A DNA stretch of 40,367 nt from Dehalococcoidia bacterium (lineage in GTDB: Bacteria; Chloroflexota; Dehalococcoidia; UBA2979). This document shows positions 17,420 to 25,905 of this stretch, in pieces (position 1 is the stretch's first letter; each line of letters begins with the position of its first letter). The notes under the pieces were generated by a model. It ran no database searches. It was not told where the DNA came from and saw only the letters and a program-made list of their open reading frames with translations. The position numbers were made by a program, and so were the translations under genes. The stretch is from positions 1 through 40,367 of the forward strand of contig JADLFF010000058.1 in the NCBI GenBank assembly GCA_020845735.1, written 5' to 3'.

Positions 17420-19944
17420 CCGCCGCTCGCGACCTGCGCGCGGAGCTCCGCGTGACAGCCGAGGAACTCATCGGTCACTGCAATCCCGACCAACTCCCCT
17501 TCGAGACCACTGACGAGCTCGTGGCCCTCGATGCGGTGTTCGGGCAGGAGCGCGCCGTCCGCGCCATCGAGTTCGCCCTCGGGATGCGCGACTCCCACTA
17601 CCACCTCTACGTGTCGGGCCTCGATGGCTTCGGCAAGACCACCATCGTCGAGAGCTTCCTCCGGCGCCAGGCCGCGCAGATGCCCGCCCCACCCGACTGG
17701 GTGTACGTCCGCAACTTCGAGGACCCCGACCGGCCCATCGGCATCCGCCTCCCCGCGGGCGAGGGCCGTTCCTTCGCCGATGCCGTCGAGTACGCCGTCG
17801 ACCACGCCATCGAGGACCTGGCCGCCGCCTTTGACTCCGACACCTACGCCCGCCAGCGCGCCGAGGCGGGCAAGAACCTCGAGACGAAGCGCGCCGCGCT
17901 CCTCGAGCAGCTCGCGCAGACCGCCGCCGAAGCCGGATTCCAGCTCCAGATGACCCCGACGGGCATCGTGTCCGCCGCGCTCCACGAGGGCAAACCGATC
18001 GACGAGGACACCTTCAAGTCGCTGACGGACGAGCAGCGCGCGGACATCGAGCACCGCGCCGAGGGCCTCGAGAAGTCCGTCCAGGAGGCGATGCTGCAGA
18101 TGCGCGCCCTCGAGCGGGAGGCGCAGGAGTCGGTGGACCAGCTGGACGAGCAGGTCGCGGGATTCGCCATCGACCACCTCTTCAGCCCGCTCGCCGCCCG
18201 CTACGCCGAGGACCGCGAGATCGCCGAGTTCATCACCACCGTCCGCGATGACCTCCGCAAGGAGCGCCGCCGCGTCCTCGAGCCCGCGAACCCGGCCGTC
18301 TCGGCGATGGGCGGCGCACCGAACCCCCAGCAGCAGCGCGAAGCCCTCAAGCACCGCTACTCGGTCAACGTCTTCGTCCACAACGATCCACAGCGCGGCG
18401 CGCCGGTCATCGTCGAGCGCCACCCGACCTACTACAACCTCGTCGGCCGTATCGAGTACGTCGGCCAGATGGGCACGATGATCACCGACCACACCCTCGT
18501 GAAGTCGGGCTCCCTCGCGCGGGCGTCCGGAGGGTTCCTCGTCATCCGCCTGCGCGACCTCCTCACCAACTCGTTCGCCTACGAGGGGTTGAAGCGCGCC
18601 CTGAACACGCGCGCGGTCGCCATCGAGAACCTGGGGGAGAGCCTCGGGCTGACGCCCACCACAGCGCTGCGCCCGGAGCCGATGCCCCTCGACGTGAAGG
18701 TGACCATCGTCGGCGACCCCTCGACGTACAGCCTGCTCTACCGCCTCGACCCGGACTTCCGCGAGCTCTTCCACGTAAAGGCCGACTTCGACACGGACTT
18801 CGAGCGCAACGAGACCAACGTCCGTGGGCTCGCCTCGCTGGTGCGCCAGGTCTGCGAGGAGTTCGGACTCCGGCCGTTCACCCGCGCCGCCGTCGCACGC
18901 CTCGTCGAGCACGCCTCGCGCATCGTCGAGGACCAGCGCCGCATGAGCGCCAACATGGGCGCCTACACCGACATCATCCGCCAGGCTGACTACTGGGCCG
19001 GCGAGGCGGGAAGCCCCGTAGTCGACGAGGAGCACCTGCACCGCGCCCTCGACGAGGCCGAGTACCGCTCGTCGCTCGTGCGCGATCGCATCCAGATCAT
19101 GATCGACGAGGGCTCACTGCTCATCGACTCCCAGGGCGCGCGGATCGGCCAGATCAACGGCCTCTCGGTGTACGACCTCGGCGACATCTCGTTCGGCCGT
19201 CCCTCGAAAGTCACGTGCGTGGTGGCGCCGGGGCGCGGCTCGATCGTCAACGTGGAGCGCGAGGCGAACATGGCCGGGCGCATCCACAACAAGGGCTTCC
19301 TCATCGCCCGGGCGTTCCTCGCCGAGCGCTTCGGGCAGTCGCGCGAGCTGGCCGTGAACGCCAGCCTCACCTTCGAGCAGCTCTACGGCGACATCGATGG
19401 CGACTCGGCCTCCTCCACCGAGATCTACGTGCTGCTCTCGGCCCTCGCCGAGGTGCCCATCGACCAGGGCGTCGCCGTGACCGGCTCCGTGAACCAGCTC
19501 GGCGAGGTCCAGCCCATCGGAGGCGCGCTCGCCAAGATCGAGGGCTTCTTCGACGTCTGCAACGCCCGCGGCCTCGACGGCAAGCAGGGCGTGATGCTCC
19601 CGAGGTCGAACGTACCCAACGTCGTCCTCCGCAAGGAGGTGGGCGACGCCATCGACGAAGGCCGCTTCCACGTCTGGGCCGTGTCCAGCGTCGAGGAAGG
19701 CATCGAGATCCTGACCGGCATCCCGGCCGGCGTCCGCAACGAGGACGGCACGTACCCCGAGGGCACCATCTTCCGCCGCGTCGCGGACCGGCTCGATGCG
19801 TTCGCCAACTCGCTCGCGGGTGGCCCGGGCATGCGCGTCGAGACGCGCATCGTCCCGGCGCAGCAGGGCCCCACCCCCACCCCGCCCGGCGTGCCGCCCG
19901 CCCCGCCTCCCGAACCCCCCATCGGCGTGGAGTGGGCCTTCTGA
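17416..19944 (+). CDS. LonB-type AAA+ ATP-dependent serine protease
   Basis: An 842-residue fusion of an AAA_32-type ATPase and a Lon protease domain. Walker A is GLDGFGKT with K74. A coiled-coil-prone helical insert (about 145-250) separates it from GSLARASGGFLVIRLRDLL, the Walker B region. The protease dyad is S664 in GDSASSTE and K707 in GALAKIEGFF. Their 43-residue spacing equals that of E. coli Lon (S679 and K722), which strongly supports an active protease. The C-terminal tail is proline-rich. It should unfold and degrade proteins in the cytoplasm. It starts inside the MmgE/PrpD stop (ATGA), and the HAD gene starts within its last codons. Confidence 0.9.
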   Translation: MTAARDLRAELRVTAEELIGHCNPDQLPFETTDELVALDAVFGQERAVRAIEFALGMRDSHYHLYVSGLDGFGKTTIVESFLRRQAAQMPAPPDWVYVRNFEDPDRPIGIRLPAGEGRSFADAVEYAVDHAIEDLAAAFDSDTYARQRAEAGKNLETKRAALLEQLAQTAAEAGFQLQMTPTGIVSAALHEGKPIDEDTFKSLTDEQRADIEHRAEGLEKSVQEAMLQMRALEREAQESVDQLDEQVAGFAIDHLFSPLAARYAEDREIAEFITTVRDDLRKERRRVLEPANPAVSAMGGAPNPQQQREALKHRYSVNVFVHNDPQRGAPVIVERHPTYYNLVGRIEYVGQMGTMITDHTLVKSGSLARASGGFLVIRLRDLLTNSFAYEGLKRALNTRAVAIENLGESLGLTPTTALRPEPMPLDVKVTIVGDPSTYSLLYRLDPDFRELFHVKADFDTDFERNETNVRGLASLVRQVCEEFGLRPFTRAAVARLVEHASRIVEDQRRMSANMGAYTDIIRQADYWAGEAGSPVVDEEHLHRALDEAEYRSSLVRDRIQIMIDEGSLLIDSQGARIGQINGLSVYDLGDISFGRPSKVTCVVAPGRGSIVNVEREANMAGRIHNKGFLIARAFLAERFGQSRELAVNASLTFEQLYGDIDGDSASSTEIYVLLSALAEVPIDQGVAVTGSVNQLGEVQPIGGALAKIEGFFDVCNARGLDGKQGVMLPRSNVPNVVLRKEVGDAIDEGRFHVWAVSSVEEGIEILTGIPAGVRNEDGTYPEGTIFRRVADRLDAFANSLAGGPGMRVETRIVPAQQGPTPTPPGVPPAPPPEPPIGVEWAF

Positions 19945-20546
19945 CTCAGACCGAGCCCGCAACCAGGCCGCTCGTCACCCTCGATTTCGACGGGGTGATC
20001 TGTGCACCCTTCTTCGGGCTCAACTACGGCATCCACCGCGGATTCCTCCAGGAGGACGCGCCCCCCGAGCCCGCAACGATCCCCGCACCGTGGTTCAGCC
20101 GCGTCGCAGACCATGTACGCTTTGACCTCCGCCGGCCGCTCCCCGATGCCACCACGGGCCTCGAGGCCCTCGCCGGCCTCGCCCGAGTGGTCATCGTGAC
20201 CGGTCGCCGCACGTCCCCCGAGGGCTGGCTGCGGCGCCATCACCTCGAGGAGTACATCGAGTCGATCACGATCAACGAGGGTCCACTCCGGAGCCCGCAC
20301 TTCAAGCTCGCGGCCCTCGAGGCGATTCGGCCGCTCGCCCACGTCGACGACGACCCGCGCACCGTGCAGCTCCTCGCGAGGCACACCGGCGTCGACATCT
20401 ACCTGCGCGACTGGCCGCGCAACCGCGACCTCCGCTACGAGCCGCGCATCGTCCGCATCGCCACCCTCCACGACCTCACCGCGCGGCTCCGCGCCCTCCA
20501 CGGCTCGGCCGCATCACGACTCGACATAGACTCACGCCCGCGTTAG
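19932..20546 (+). CDS. HAD-superfamily hydrolase
   Basis: A 204-residue HAD-fold protein. Motif I is TLDFDGVI (nucleophile D18 and D20), motif II is VIVTGRR with T90, the motif III lysine is K125 in SPHFKLAAL, and motif IV is HVDDDPRT (D139-D141). It is probably a phosphatase of unknown substrate. No ATG lies in the right place; the GTG at 19932 overlaps the 3' end of the LonB gene by 13 nt and keeps motif I near the N-terminus as expected. The overlap suggests translational coupling with LonB and MmgE/PrpD. Confidence 0.75.
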   Translation: MGLLTQTEPATRPLVTLDFDGVICAPFFGLNYGIHRGFLQEDAPPEPATIPAPWFSRVADHVRFDLRRPLPDATTGLEALAGLARVVIVTGRRTSPEGWLRRHHLEEYIESITINEGPLRSPHFKLAALEAIRPLAHVDDDPRTVQLLARHTGVDIYLRDWPRNRDLRYEPRIVRIATLHDLTARLRALHGSAASRLDIDSRPR

Positions 20547-20588
20547 GTTACACATTCGAGCCCTCACCCCCGCGGGAGGTATTAGGCC

Positions 20589-21977
20589 GTGCTCTCACGC
20601 CTCGCGTCCGCTGACCTGATCGCCCCGCTCCGATACAAGAACTACTTCCTGCTCTGGTCGGGACAGGGCGCGCACGCGTTCGCGCTGTGGGGCGAGCAGA
20701 TCGCGCGTCCCTTCCTCGTCTTCTTCCTCGTCGAGGGCAAAGAGGCCCAGGCCGTCGCGCTGGGCGCCGTGATCGCCGTCCGCACGCTCCCGCAGCTGTT
20801 CTTCGGCGTCTTCGCCGGCGTGATCAGCGACTGGTTCGACCATCGCAAGATCCTGCTGTTCACCAAGGTCGGGGTCGTCGCCCTGAGCGTGGTCTTCGCG
20901 GCGTTGCTCGTCTTCGGGATCATGGAGATGTGGCACGTCTACGCCTTCTCCTTCATCCGAGGCTCGATGATGGCCTTCGACCAGCCGGCGCGGCAGGCGA
21001 TGATCGCCAACATCGTCCCCGAGAATCAGATGACTCGAGCGGTGGCGCTGATGAGTGCCACGCAGAACATCATGCGCATCGTGGGCGCCTCGGCAGGTGG
21101 CTTCGCCGTCGCCTTCCTCGGGCTGACCGGGACGTTCGTGGCGATCGCGGTCATCTACACGGGCGCGGTGATGGCGACGTGGTTCATCAAGGTGCCCTTC
21201 CAGAAGAAGCCCGCCGAGAGCGGCGCGAGGGCAATGGCCGCCGGACTCGTCGAGGGCGCGCGCTACGCCTGGGCCAACAAGCCGATCCGGGGCATCCTCC
21301 TGATGTCGCTCGTCTACTTCACGTTCGGCATGTCGTACATCCAGGTGTTCGCGCCGATCTTCGCCAACGAGGTGATCAGCTTCCAGGGCGCACCGATCGG
21401 CAGCGGCGGACTCGGGATCATGACCGCGCTCACCGGTGCGGGCGCCCTCATCGGCGCCGTGGTGGTCGCCTCGAGGCAGCCCGCGCGCGTCGGGCTCCTG
21501 CTTCCCCTCGTGGTCATGGGCTTCGGCGCCATGCTGATCGCCTTCTCGGCGGCGACGTACCTCCCCGGCGCCGCCGGGCTCATCGTCCCGTTCATCCTCC
21601 TCGGCGGGACGGGCATCCTTCAGACCGCGTACTTCTCGATGAGCAACGCCGCCCTCCTCGCGGCCGCGCCGGCGGAGATGCGAGGGCGAGTGATCAGCCT
21701 GCTCTCGCTCGATCGCGCCATGGTGACCCTCGGCGCGTCGGGAGCGGGCTTCCTGACCGCGGCCATGGGAGTCCAGCTCGCGCAGATCGCCTACGGCGTC
21801 GTCTGCGTCGTCGGAGGCCTGTTCGTGGTCCTCTTCTTCCGCGAGTTGCGCGCAGCGCGCATGGAGGGGAGCTTCGGCTTCTCGACCGGCCGGCACGCTC
21901 CGGAACCCGCGGCCGCGCCCGCCGCCACCGTGCCGGTCCCAGCAATCCCCGAGCCGAACCGGCCCGCGCGGACCTAG
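20589..21977 (+). CDS. MFS transporter (MFS_3/enterobactin-exporter-like)
   Basis: A 462-residue integral membrane protein with about 10-12 hydrophobic helices in two halves, joined by a charged loop near residues 200-220. The N-terminal LRYKNYFLLWSGQGAHAFALWGEQIARPFLVF and the signature GVFAGVISDWFDHRKILL (loop 2-3) are typical of the MFS_3 efflux group. FDQPARQAMIANIVPENQM is also diagnostic of that group. The substrate is unknown. The C-terminus (about 425-462) is a disordered Pro/Ala tail. The start is a GTG with GGGAGG about 10 nt upstream. It lies 42 nt after the HAD gene and may have its own promoter there. Confidence 0.88.
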   Translation: MLSRLASADLIAPLRYKNYFLLWSGQGAHAFALWGEQIARPFLVFFLVEGKEAQAVALGAVIAVRTLPQLFFGVFAGVISDWFDHRKILLFTKVGVVALSVVFAALLVFGIMEMWHVYAFSFIRGSMMAFDQPARQAMIANIVPENQMTRAVALMSATQNIMRIVGASAGGFAVAFLGLTGTFVAIAVIYTGAVMATWFIKVPFQKKPAESGARAMAAGLVEGARYAWANKPIRGILLMSLVYFTFGMSYIQVFAPIFANEVISFQGAPIGSGGLGIMTALTGAGALIGAVVVASRQPARVGLLLPLVVMGFGAMLIAFSAATYLPGAAGLIVPFILLGGTGILQTAYFSMSNAALLAAAPAEMRGRVISLLSLDRAMVTLGASGAGFLTAAMGVQLAQIAYGVVCVVGGLFVVLFFRELRAARMEGSFGFSTGRHAPEPAAAPAATVPVPAIPEPNRPART

Positions 21978-22049
21978 CGCGGACCCGGCGCGACCTGGCA
22001 CGGACGTAGGCGCAGAGCGCATGGCACACCCCGTGCCCTCGAGGGCGCC

Positions 22050-22691
22050 ATGACCACCCCGGAGGGCGCTCTCCCGCAACTACCGCCCGAGTTCTTCCGC
22101 CGCTTCGACGAGCGTCCCGACGAGGACTTCTACGTCCCGCCCCGCCTCGTCACACACATCGACGACGCCACCATCGAGGCGTTGACGGGCGTCTATCGCG
22201 ACCTCCTCCCGCGAGGCGGGCGCATCCTCGACCTCATGTCGTCCTGGGTCTCGCACCTCCCACCCGAGGTGCCGTTCGCCCGCGTCGCCGGCCTCGGCAT
22301 GAACAGTCACGAGCTGGCCACGAACGAACGGCTGACGGACCACGTGGTCCACAACCTCAACGAGCACCCCACGCTGCCCTACGAGGACGGCGCGTTCGAC
22401 GCGGTCGTCAACACGGTGTCGGTGCAGTACCTCACCCGCCCCGCCGAGGTCTTCCGCGACATCCGACGCGTGCTCGCGCCCGGCGGCATCTCGGTCGTCG
22501 CGATCTCGCATCGCATGTTTGGAGAGAAGGCGATCGCCCTCTGGCAGTCGATCTCGATGGAGGACCGCGTGCGCCTCGTGGGCGCCTACTTCGCGCTCGC
22601 CGGGGGCTGGGACGAACCGCGCGTCATCGACCGCTCGCCCGAGGACGCCGACCCACTCCTCGTGATCTACGCCCGTCGCCTCGAGGCCTGA
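22050..22691 (+). CDS. SAM-dependent methyltransferase, type 11
   Basis: A 213-residue class I methyltransferase. RILDLMSSWVSHLP (about 58-71) occupies the motif I position but lacks the usual glycine run. VAGLGMNSHEL is motif II, LPYEDGAFDAVVNTVSVQYLTRPAEVFRDIRRVLAPGG contains motifs III-IV, and ISVVAISHRMF follows. The pattern belongs to a small bacterial group of unknown substrate. The unusual motif I means SAM binding should be verified. The ATG at 22050 has GAGGGC about 5 nt upstream. It converges on the inositol-phosphatase gene with 5 nt between stops. Confidence 0.78.
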   Translation: MTTPEGALPQLPPEFFRRFDERPDEDFYVPPRLVTHIDDATIEALTGVYRDLLPRGGRILDLMSSWVSHLPPEVPFARVAGLGMNSHELATNERLTDHVVHNLNEHPTLPYEDGAFDAVVNTVSVQYLTRPAEVFRDIRRVLAPGGISVVAISHRMFGEKAIALWQSISMEDRVRLVGAYFALAGGWDEPRVIDRSPEDADPLLVIYARRLEA

Positions 22692-22696
22692 CGCCG

Positions 22697-23512
22697 CTAG
22701 ACCTCGGCCCCCAGCCGGCGCAGGAACGTGAGGCACGCCGCGGGCACCCCCGCGACGTAGGGCGGCACGCCGATGCGCTGCGGAGAGAGCCGCAGCGGCT
22801 TGCCATTGAACTGCAGGAGGGCGCCACCCGCCGCCTCGAGGACCGCCGCGCCACCCGCCACATCCCACACGGACCGTGGCCCCGTCGAGAAGTACACGCT
22901 CGCGCGGCCATCAACGACGTGCGCCAGCTTCACCGCTGCGGACCCGCACGGGTACACCTCGTACGGGATGCGGTGGTGCAGGCGCCGCCACTCATAGTCA
23001 TTGCGGCTCACGACCACGCGCCCCACCTCCGAGGTGTCGGCGATCGTGGCGAGGGCCGCGCCCCCGCGCCGCAGCTCCCGCCCGTCCTCGTCGATGAGCC
23101 CTGACAGCACCTCGTCCGTCGAGGGCAGCCCCACCGCCCCGAGCACGAGCGCGTCGCCCACGAACAGCCCCACGGAGACGCCGTACTCGGGCAGGCCCCG
23201 GATGAACTCGCGCGTCCCATCGAGGGGATCGACCACCCAGGTAGGCTCGCCGCGCACCAGCGGCCCCACCTGCTCGGACTCCTCGGACAGCCAGTGCGAG
23301 CCCGGCACGAGCGCCATCAGCCGCTCATGGAGCACGCGGTCGGCGGCGTGGTCCGCCTCCGTCACCGGGCCCTCGCCGTGCTTGTGCCCGACGCGGATCG
23401 TCTCCTGCTTCAGGACCTCGAGGATGGCGTGGTTCGCCGCCAGCACGGCCTCCTCGAGGCCGTCCCGCAGCTCCGTCAGTCGCCCGGGGAATCCGCGAAC
23501 CTCAACGCTCAT
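22697..23512 (-). CDS. Inositol monophosphatase family protein
   Basis: A 271-residue member of the FIG superfamily (inositol phosphatase, CysQ, fructose-bisphosphatase-like). The metal sites are visible: GPVTEADHAAD near 48-58, E77-E78 in WLSEES, WVVDPLDGT with D95 and D98, and SVWDVAGG with D217. The reaction is removal of a phosphate from a small polyol or 3'-phosphoadenosine phosphate; the motifs do not settle which. The ATG at 23512 is preceded by TAGCAT 6 nt upstream and has no ribosome site. A GTG one codon earlier is possible. Confidence 0.88.
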   Translation of the reverse strand: MSVEVRGFPGRLTELRDGLEEAVLAANHAILEVLKQETIRVGHKHGEGPVTEADHAADRVLHERLMALVPGSHWLSEESEQVGPLVRGEPTWVVDPLDGTREFIRGLPEYGVSVGLFVGDALVLGAVGLPSTDEVLSGLIDEDGRELRRGGAALATIADTSEVGRVVVSRNDYEWRRLHHRIPYEVYPCGSAAVKLAHVVDGRASVYFSTGPRSVWDVAGGAAVLEAAGGALLQFNGKPLRLSPQRIGVPPYVAGVPAACLTFLRRLGAEV

Positions 23513-23518
23513 CACGCC

Positions 23519-23524
23519 ATGCTA
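23519..23524 (-). promoter_or_regulatory. -10 box TAGCAT, leaderless spacing
   Basis: On the minus strand TAGCAT ends 6 nt before the ATG at 23512. Just upstream, a GC-rich imperfect hairpin (23530-23549) covers the stop region of the solute-binding-protein gene and may end that transcript. Confidence 0.45.
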
Positions 23525-23547
23525 GCACCGAGGGGTGGCGCACCCCC

Positions 23548-25197
23548 TCAGCTCTTGCGCCCCGGGTCCACGAGGCGCCACGTGGCCGCGAGGCTGCTCT
23601 CGTTGAGGCGGTCTGCCTCCCACTCGTACCCGAGGAGCGTGTTCGACACCCACGCCTCCTCGATGCGTGACCCGATCGGGAGCAGCGCAGGCACGCTATC
23701 GAGGAGCACGCGCTGCGCGGCCTGCGCGCGGCTGCCCCGTTCCGCCGGCGCGATCGCGCTCAGGGCATGCCGCACCTCGGCGTCGTACACCGGGTTCGAG
23801 TAGCCCCACGGCGAGAACGTCCCCTCGAGGCCCGACGACGTGTGCAGCCGCAGCCCGGCGTCCGGCGTCCGCAGGTCGCTCGAGTCGAACAGCACCGCCT
23901 CGAAGTCACCCGCGCGCAGCGCCGTCTCCCACTCGGCCTGCGGCGTCAGCACCGGGCGCAGCCGCATGCCGGCCTCGGCAACCTGCTTCTGCACGCTGGT
24001 GAGCAGGGCACGCGCGTCCACGGTGTCCGGCGCCATCATCGAGAACGCAAGCTCCGCCTGGTTCGCCGCGGCCAGCAGCCCGACGGCGGCCTGCGGCTGG
24101 CGCTGGTAGATCGCGTGCCGCTGGAGCTCGTCCGGCTTGAGGGCATCCGAGCCGAATGCAGGCCCCACCGGACCACTCTCGAGGGCATGCCACTCACCGA
24201 GGATCTGCACGCGGTCGAGGGACAGCGCCACCGCTCGACGCGCGCGCTCGTCCTGGAACACGCCGGGCGCTCCCTTGCGGTCGCCGCGCTGGATCGTCGC
24301 GACGGACATCGCGACGCCGAACATGCCTCGACCGGGTCGGATCGCGCGCTTCATCCCCAGGTTCCGAGGTGGCTCCTGCCCCACCGTCGAGTGATGGACA
24401 TCGAGTCCACCACCGGCCGCCAGCGCCTCCAGCGAGGCCTGGTCCGGCCGGATCTGCACGCTGATCGCCTCGAGGAGCGGAAGCCCCGGCCGGTGGTACA
24501 GCTGGTTCGCCCCGAGGAGCATCGCCCCCTCCTCGACGAGCGCCGGGATGAACGGCCCGGCGCCGAGGGGCAGGTTCAGCTTTTCGTACTTGCCCGCCCC
24601 GCGAATCGAGGCCTGCAGCGGATCCGAGAGCGCCTCGAACAGCGTCGCGAACGGCGCCTTCAGCTGCAGCACCACCGTTCGAGGATCCGGCGCCTCCACC
24701 TTCAGCACGACCTCCGTGAACAGGAACTCGCGCGCCGCGGCCCGCATCGCGAAGTCGTGCTGCACCGAGTCGGCCGTGAGCGCTTGCGCGAGGCCGTCCG
24801 CGCCCGGGTGGAACCGCGCGTCCGCCCGCAGCGTGAACGCGACACGGAGGTCACCCGCAAACTCCACCCGCTCGGCCAGGTCGCCGTGCACGTCGCCGTT
24901 CCGAGGATCGACCGCGCAGAGCTGCGCCGAGATCAGTGGCAGGAGCAGGTCGCCGACGGTCTCAGGCGTGGCGCCGAGGCGGAGCTGCCCTCGCCGAGGC
25001 TGCTTCGGCGGCGCCTTGTCGCGCATCGGGGGCAGCGCACCGACCTGCTCTCGTTGCGTCCCCGCCTCCGAGGCGCCGCAGGCCGCGAGCACGGGCCACG
25101 CGAACGCACACGCCCCAGCCCCCGAGGCGAGGCGCAGGAACGCACGACGTCCCATCGAGCGGTCCCCACGCAGCGAGGAGTCTCGTCTGAAGATCAC
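23548..25197 (-). CDS. Solute-binding lipoprotein, ABC family 5 type, probable Tat substrate
   Basis: A 549-residue extracytoplasmic binding protein of the peptide/nickel (SBP_bac_5) family. The N-terminus carries MGRRAFLRLASGAGACAFAWPVLAAC: a twin-arginine-like RR-x-FLR motif followed by a lipobox LAAC, so export by Tat and lipid anchoring are both indicated. LAERVEFAGDLRVAFTLRADARFHPG and later KAPFATLFEAL and ARRAVALSLDRVQI are family hallmarks. No permease or ATPase gene is nearby, so it is an orphan here. The start is a GTG at 25197 with a TACAGT box 6 nt upstream; an ATG 14 codons later (25155) would also keep the signal. Confidence 0.8.
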   Translation of the reverse strand: MIFRRDSSLRGDRSMGRRAFLRLASGAGACAFAWPVLAACGASEAGTQREQVGALPPMRDKAPPKQPRRGQLRLGATPETVGDLLLPLISAQLCAVDPRNGDVHGDLAERVEFAGDLRVAFTLRADARFHPGADGLAQALTADSVQHDFAMRAAAREFLFTEVVLKVEAPDPRTVVLQLKAPFATLFEALSDPLQASIRGAGKYEKLNLPLGAGPFIPALVEEGAMLLGANQLYHRPGLPLLEAISVQIRPDQASLEALAAGGGLDVHHSTVGQEPPRNLGMKRAIRPGRGMFGVAMSVATIQRGDRKGAPGVFQDERARRAVALSLDRVQILGEWHALESGPVGPAFGSDALKPDELQRHAIYQRQPQAAVGLLAAANQAELAFSMMAPDTVDARALLTSVQKQVAEAGMRLRPVLTPQAEWETALRAGDFEAVLFDSSDLRTPDAGLRLHTSSGLEGTFSPWGYSNPVYDAEVRHALSAIAPAERGSRAQAAQRVLLDSVPALLPIGSRIEEAWVSNTLLGYEWEADRLNESSLAATWRLVDPGRKS

Positions 25198-25203
25198 CCC
25201 TCA

Positions 25204-25209
25204 ACTGTA
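25204..25209 (-). promoter_or_regulatory. -10 box TACAGT, leaderless spacing
   Basis: On the minus strand TACAGT ends 6 nt before the GTG start at 25197. It faces a second such box at 25252 on the other strand, so two leaderless promoters lie back to back in 66 bp. Confidence 0.5.
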
Positions 25210-25251
25210 CGAGCCCGCCTCCGCCCGGACAGCCCCCTTCCCCCGGAGGCG

Positions 25252-25257
25252 TACACT
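25252..25257 (+). promoter_or_regulatory. -10 box TACACT, leaderless spacing
   Basis: TACACT ends 6 nt before the ATG at 25264, with no ribosome site between. A GGACAG resembling a -35 is at 25227-25232, 19 nt upstream. Confidence 0.5.
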
Positions 25258-25263
25258 CTCGTC

Positions 25264-25905
25264 ATGGGCACCGCGCTGCCCACCCTCGCCCCACCCGCCA
25301 CCTCGAGGCAGGCGTGGGCGCGCCTCGGCCTCCTCGCACTCACCCTCGTGACGACGCTCGGCGCGCTGCTCCTCAGCCTCGCGTGGCTCTGGCCGCAGCC
25401 CCCCTCGCGCATCGTCGAGGTCCCCCTCGCAGACCTCGAGGTGGGCGTGCCGCTACGGTTCGACCCACCCGAGCTCGGCGCCGATACGCGCGGCAACGCC
25501 ACGTGGATCTGGCTCGTGCGCCAACCCGACGACACAGTGCGCGCCTTCTGGTCGCGCACGGGCCACCCTCGAGACTGCAGCGTGGCCGCACGCCTCGCCG
25601 AGCACCGCTCGACGAGCGGTTCCCTCGTCAGTGGCACACTCGCGCAGTTCTTGCCCTCGGGAGTTGAGTCCGGCTACGTGTTTCGAACGCCGTGCCTGGG
25701 CTCGACGTTTCAGCTCGACGGCACCCGGGTCTTCGGCCCCGCCCCGCGCGGGCTCGACTCGTTCCCCACCACCGTCGAGGACGGCACGATCGTGCTCGAC
25801 CTCTCGCGCATCATCCGGGGCACGTGCTCGGGGACAGCCGTCGAGGGGTGCTCGCCGCCGGGCGGCCCCCCGAGGATCGACCGCCACTGGCCAGGTGGAC
25901 CATGA
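25264..25905 (+). CDS. Membrane-anchored Rieske-fold protein lacking cluster ligands, paralogue A
   Basis: A 213-residue protein: cytoplasmic N-terminus, one transmembrane helix (about 20-43), then an outer domain laid out like a Rieske [2Fe-2S] domain. Canonical box 1 is C-T-H-x-G-C and box 2 is C-P-C-H-G-S. Here box 1 reads T-G-H-P-R-D-C (H101, C105) and box 2 reads T-P-C-L-G-S (C144, L145), followed by the typical DG..FGPAPRGLDSFP.TVEDGTIVLD. Both iron-ligand cysteines and the second histidine are gone, while the two cysteines matching the structural disulfide remain. No cluster can be bound in the normal way. Two further cysteines (C188, C196) are shared with paralogue B. The stop overlaps paralogue B's start as ATGA. 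Confidence 0.7.
   Translation: MGTALPTLAPPATSRQAWARLGLLALTLVTTLGALLLSLAWLWPQPPSRIVEVPLADLEVGVPLRFDPPELGADTRGNATWIWLVRQPDDTVRAFWSRTGHPRDCSVAARLAEHRSTSGSLVSGTLAQFLPSGVESGYVFRTPCLGSTFQLDGTRVFGPAPRGLDSFPTTVEDGTIVLDLSRIIRGTCSGTAVEGCSPPGGPPRIDRHWPGGP

Noticed and set aside
18520-18570. Apparent loss of the Walker B aspartate in LonB (FLVIRLRDLL)
   Set aside because: I believe AAA_32-type LonB proteins often vary here, and a nearby Asp is present; without an alignment I cannot call it a defect.
23767-25263. A very long plus-strand open frame opposite the solute-binding protein
   Set aside because: Only its last part, from 25264, looks like a real protein; the rest is an Arg/His-rich shadow of the minus-strand gene.
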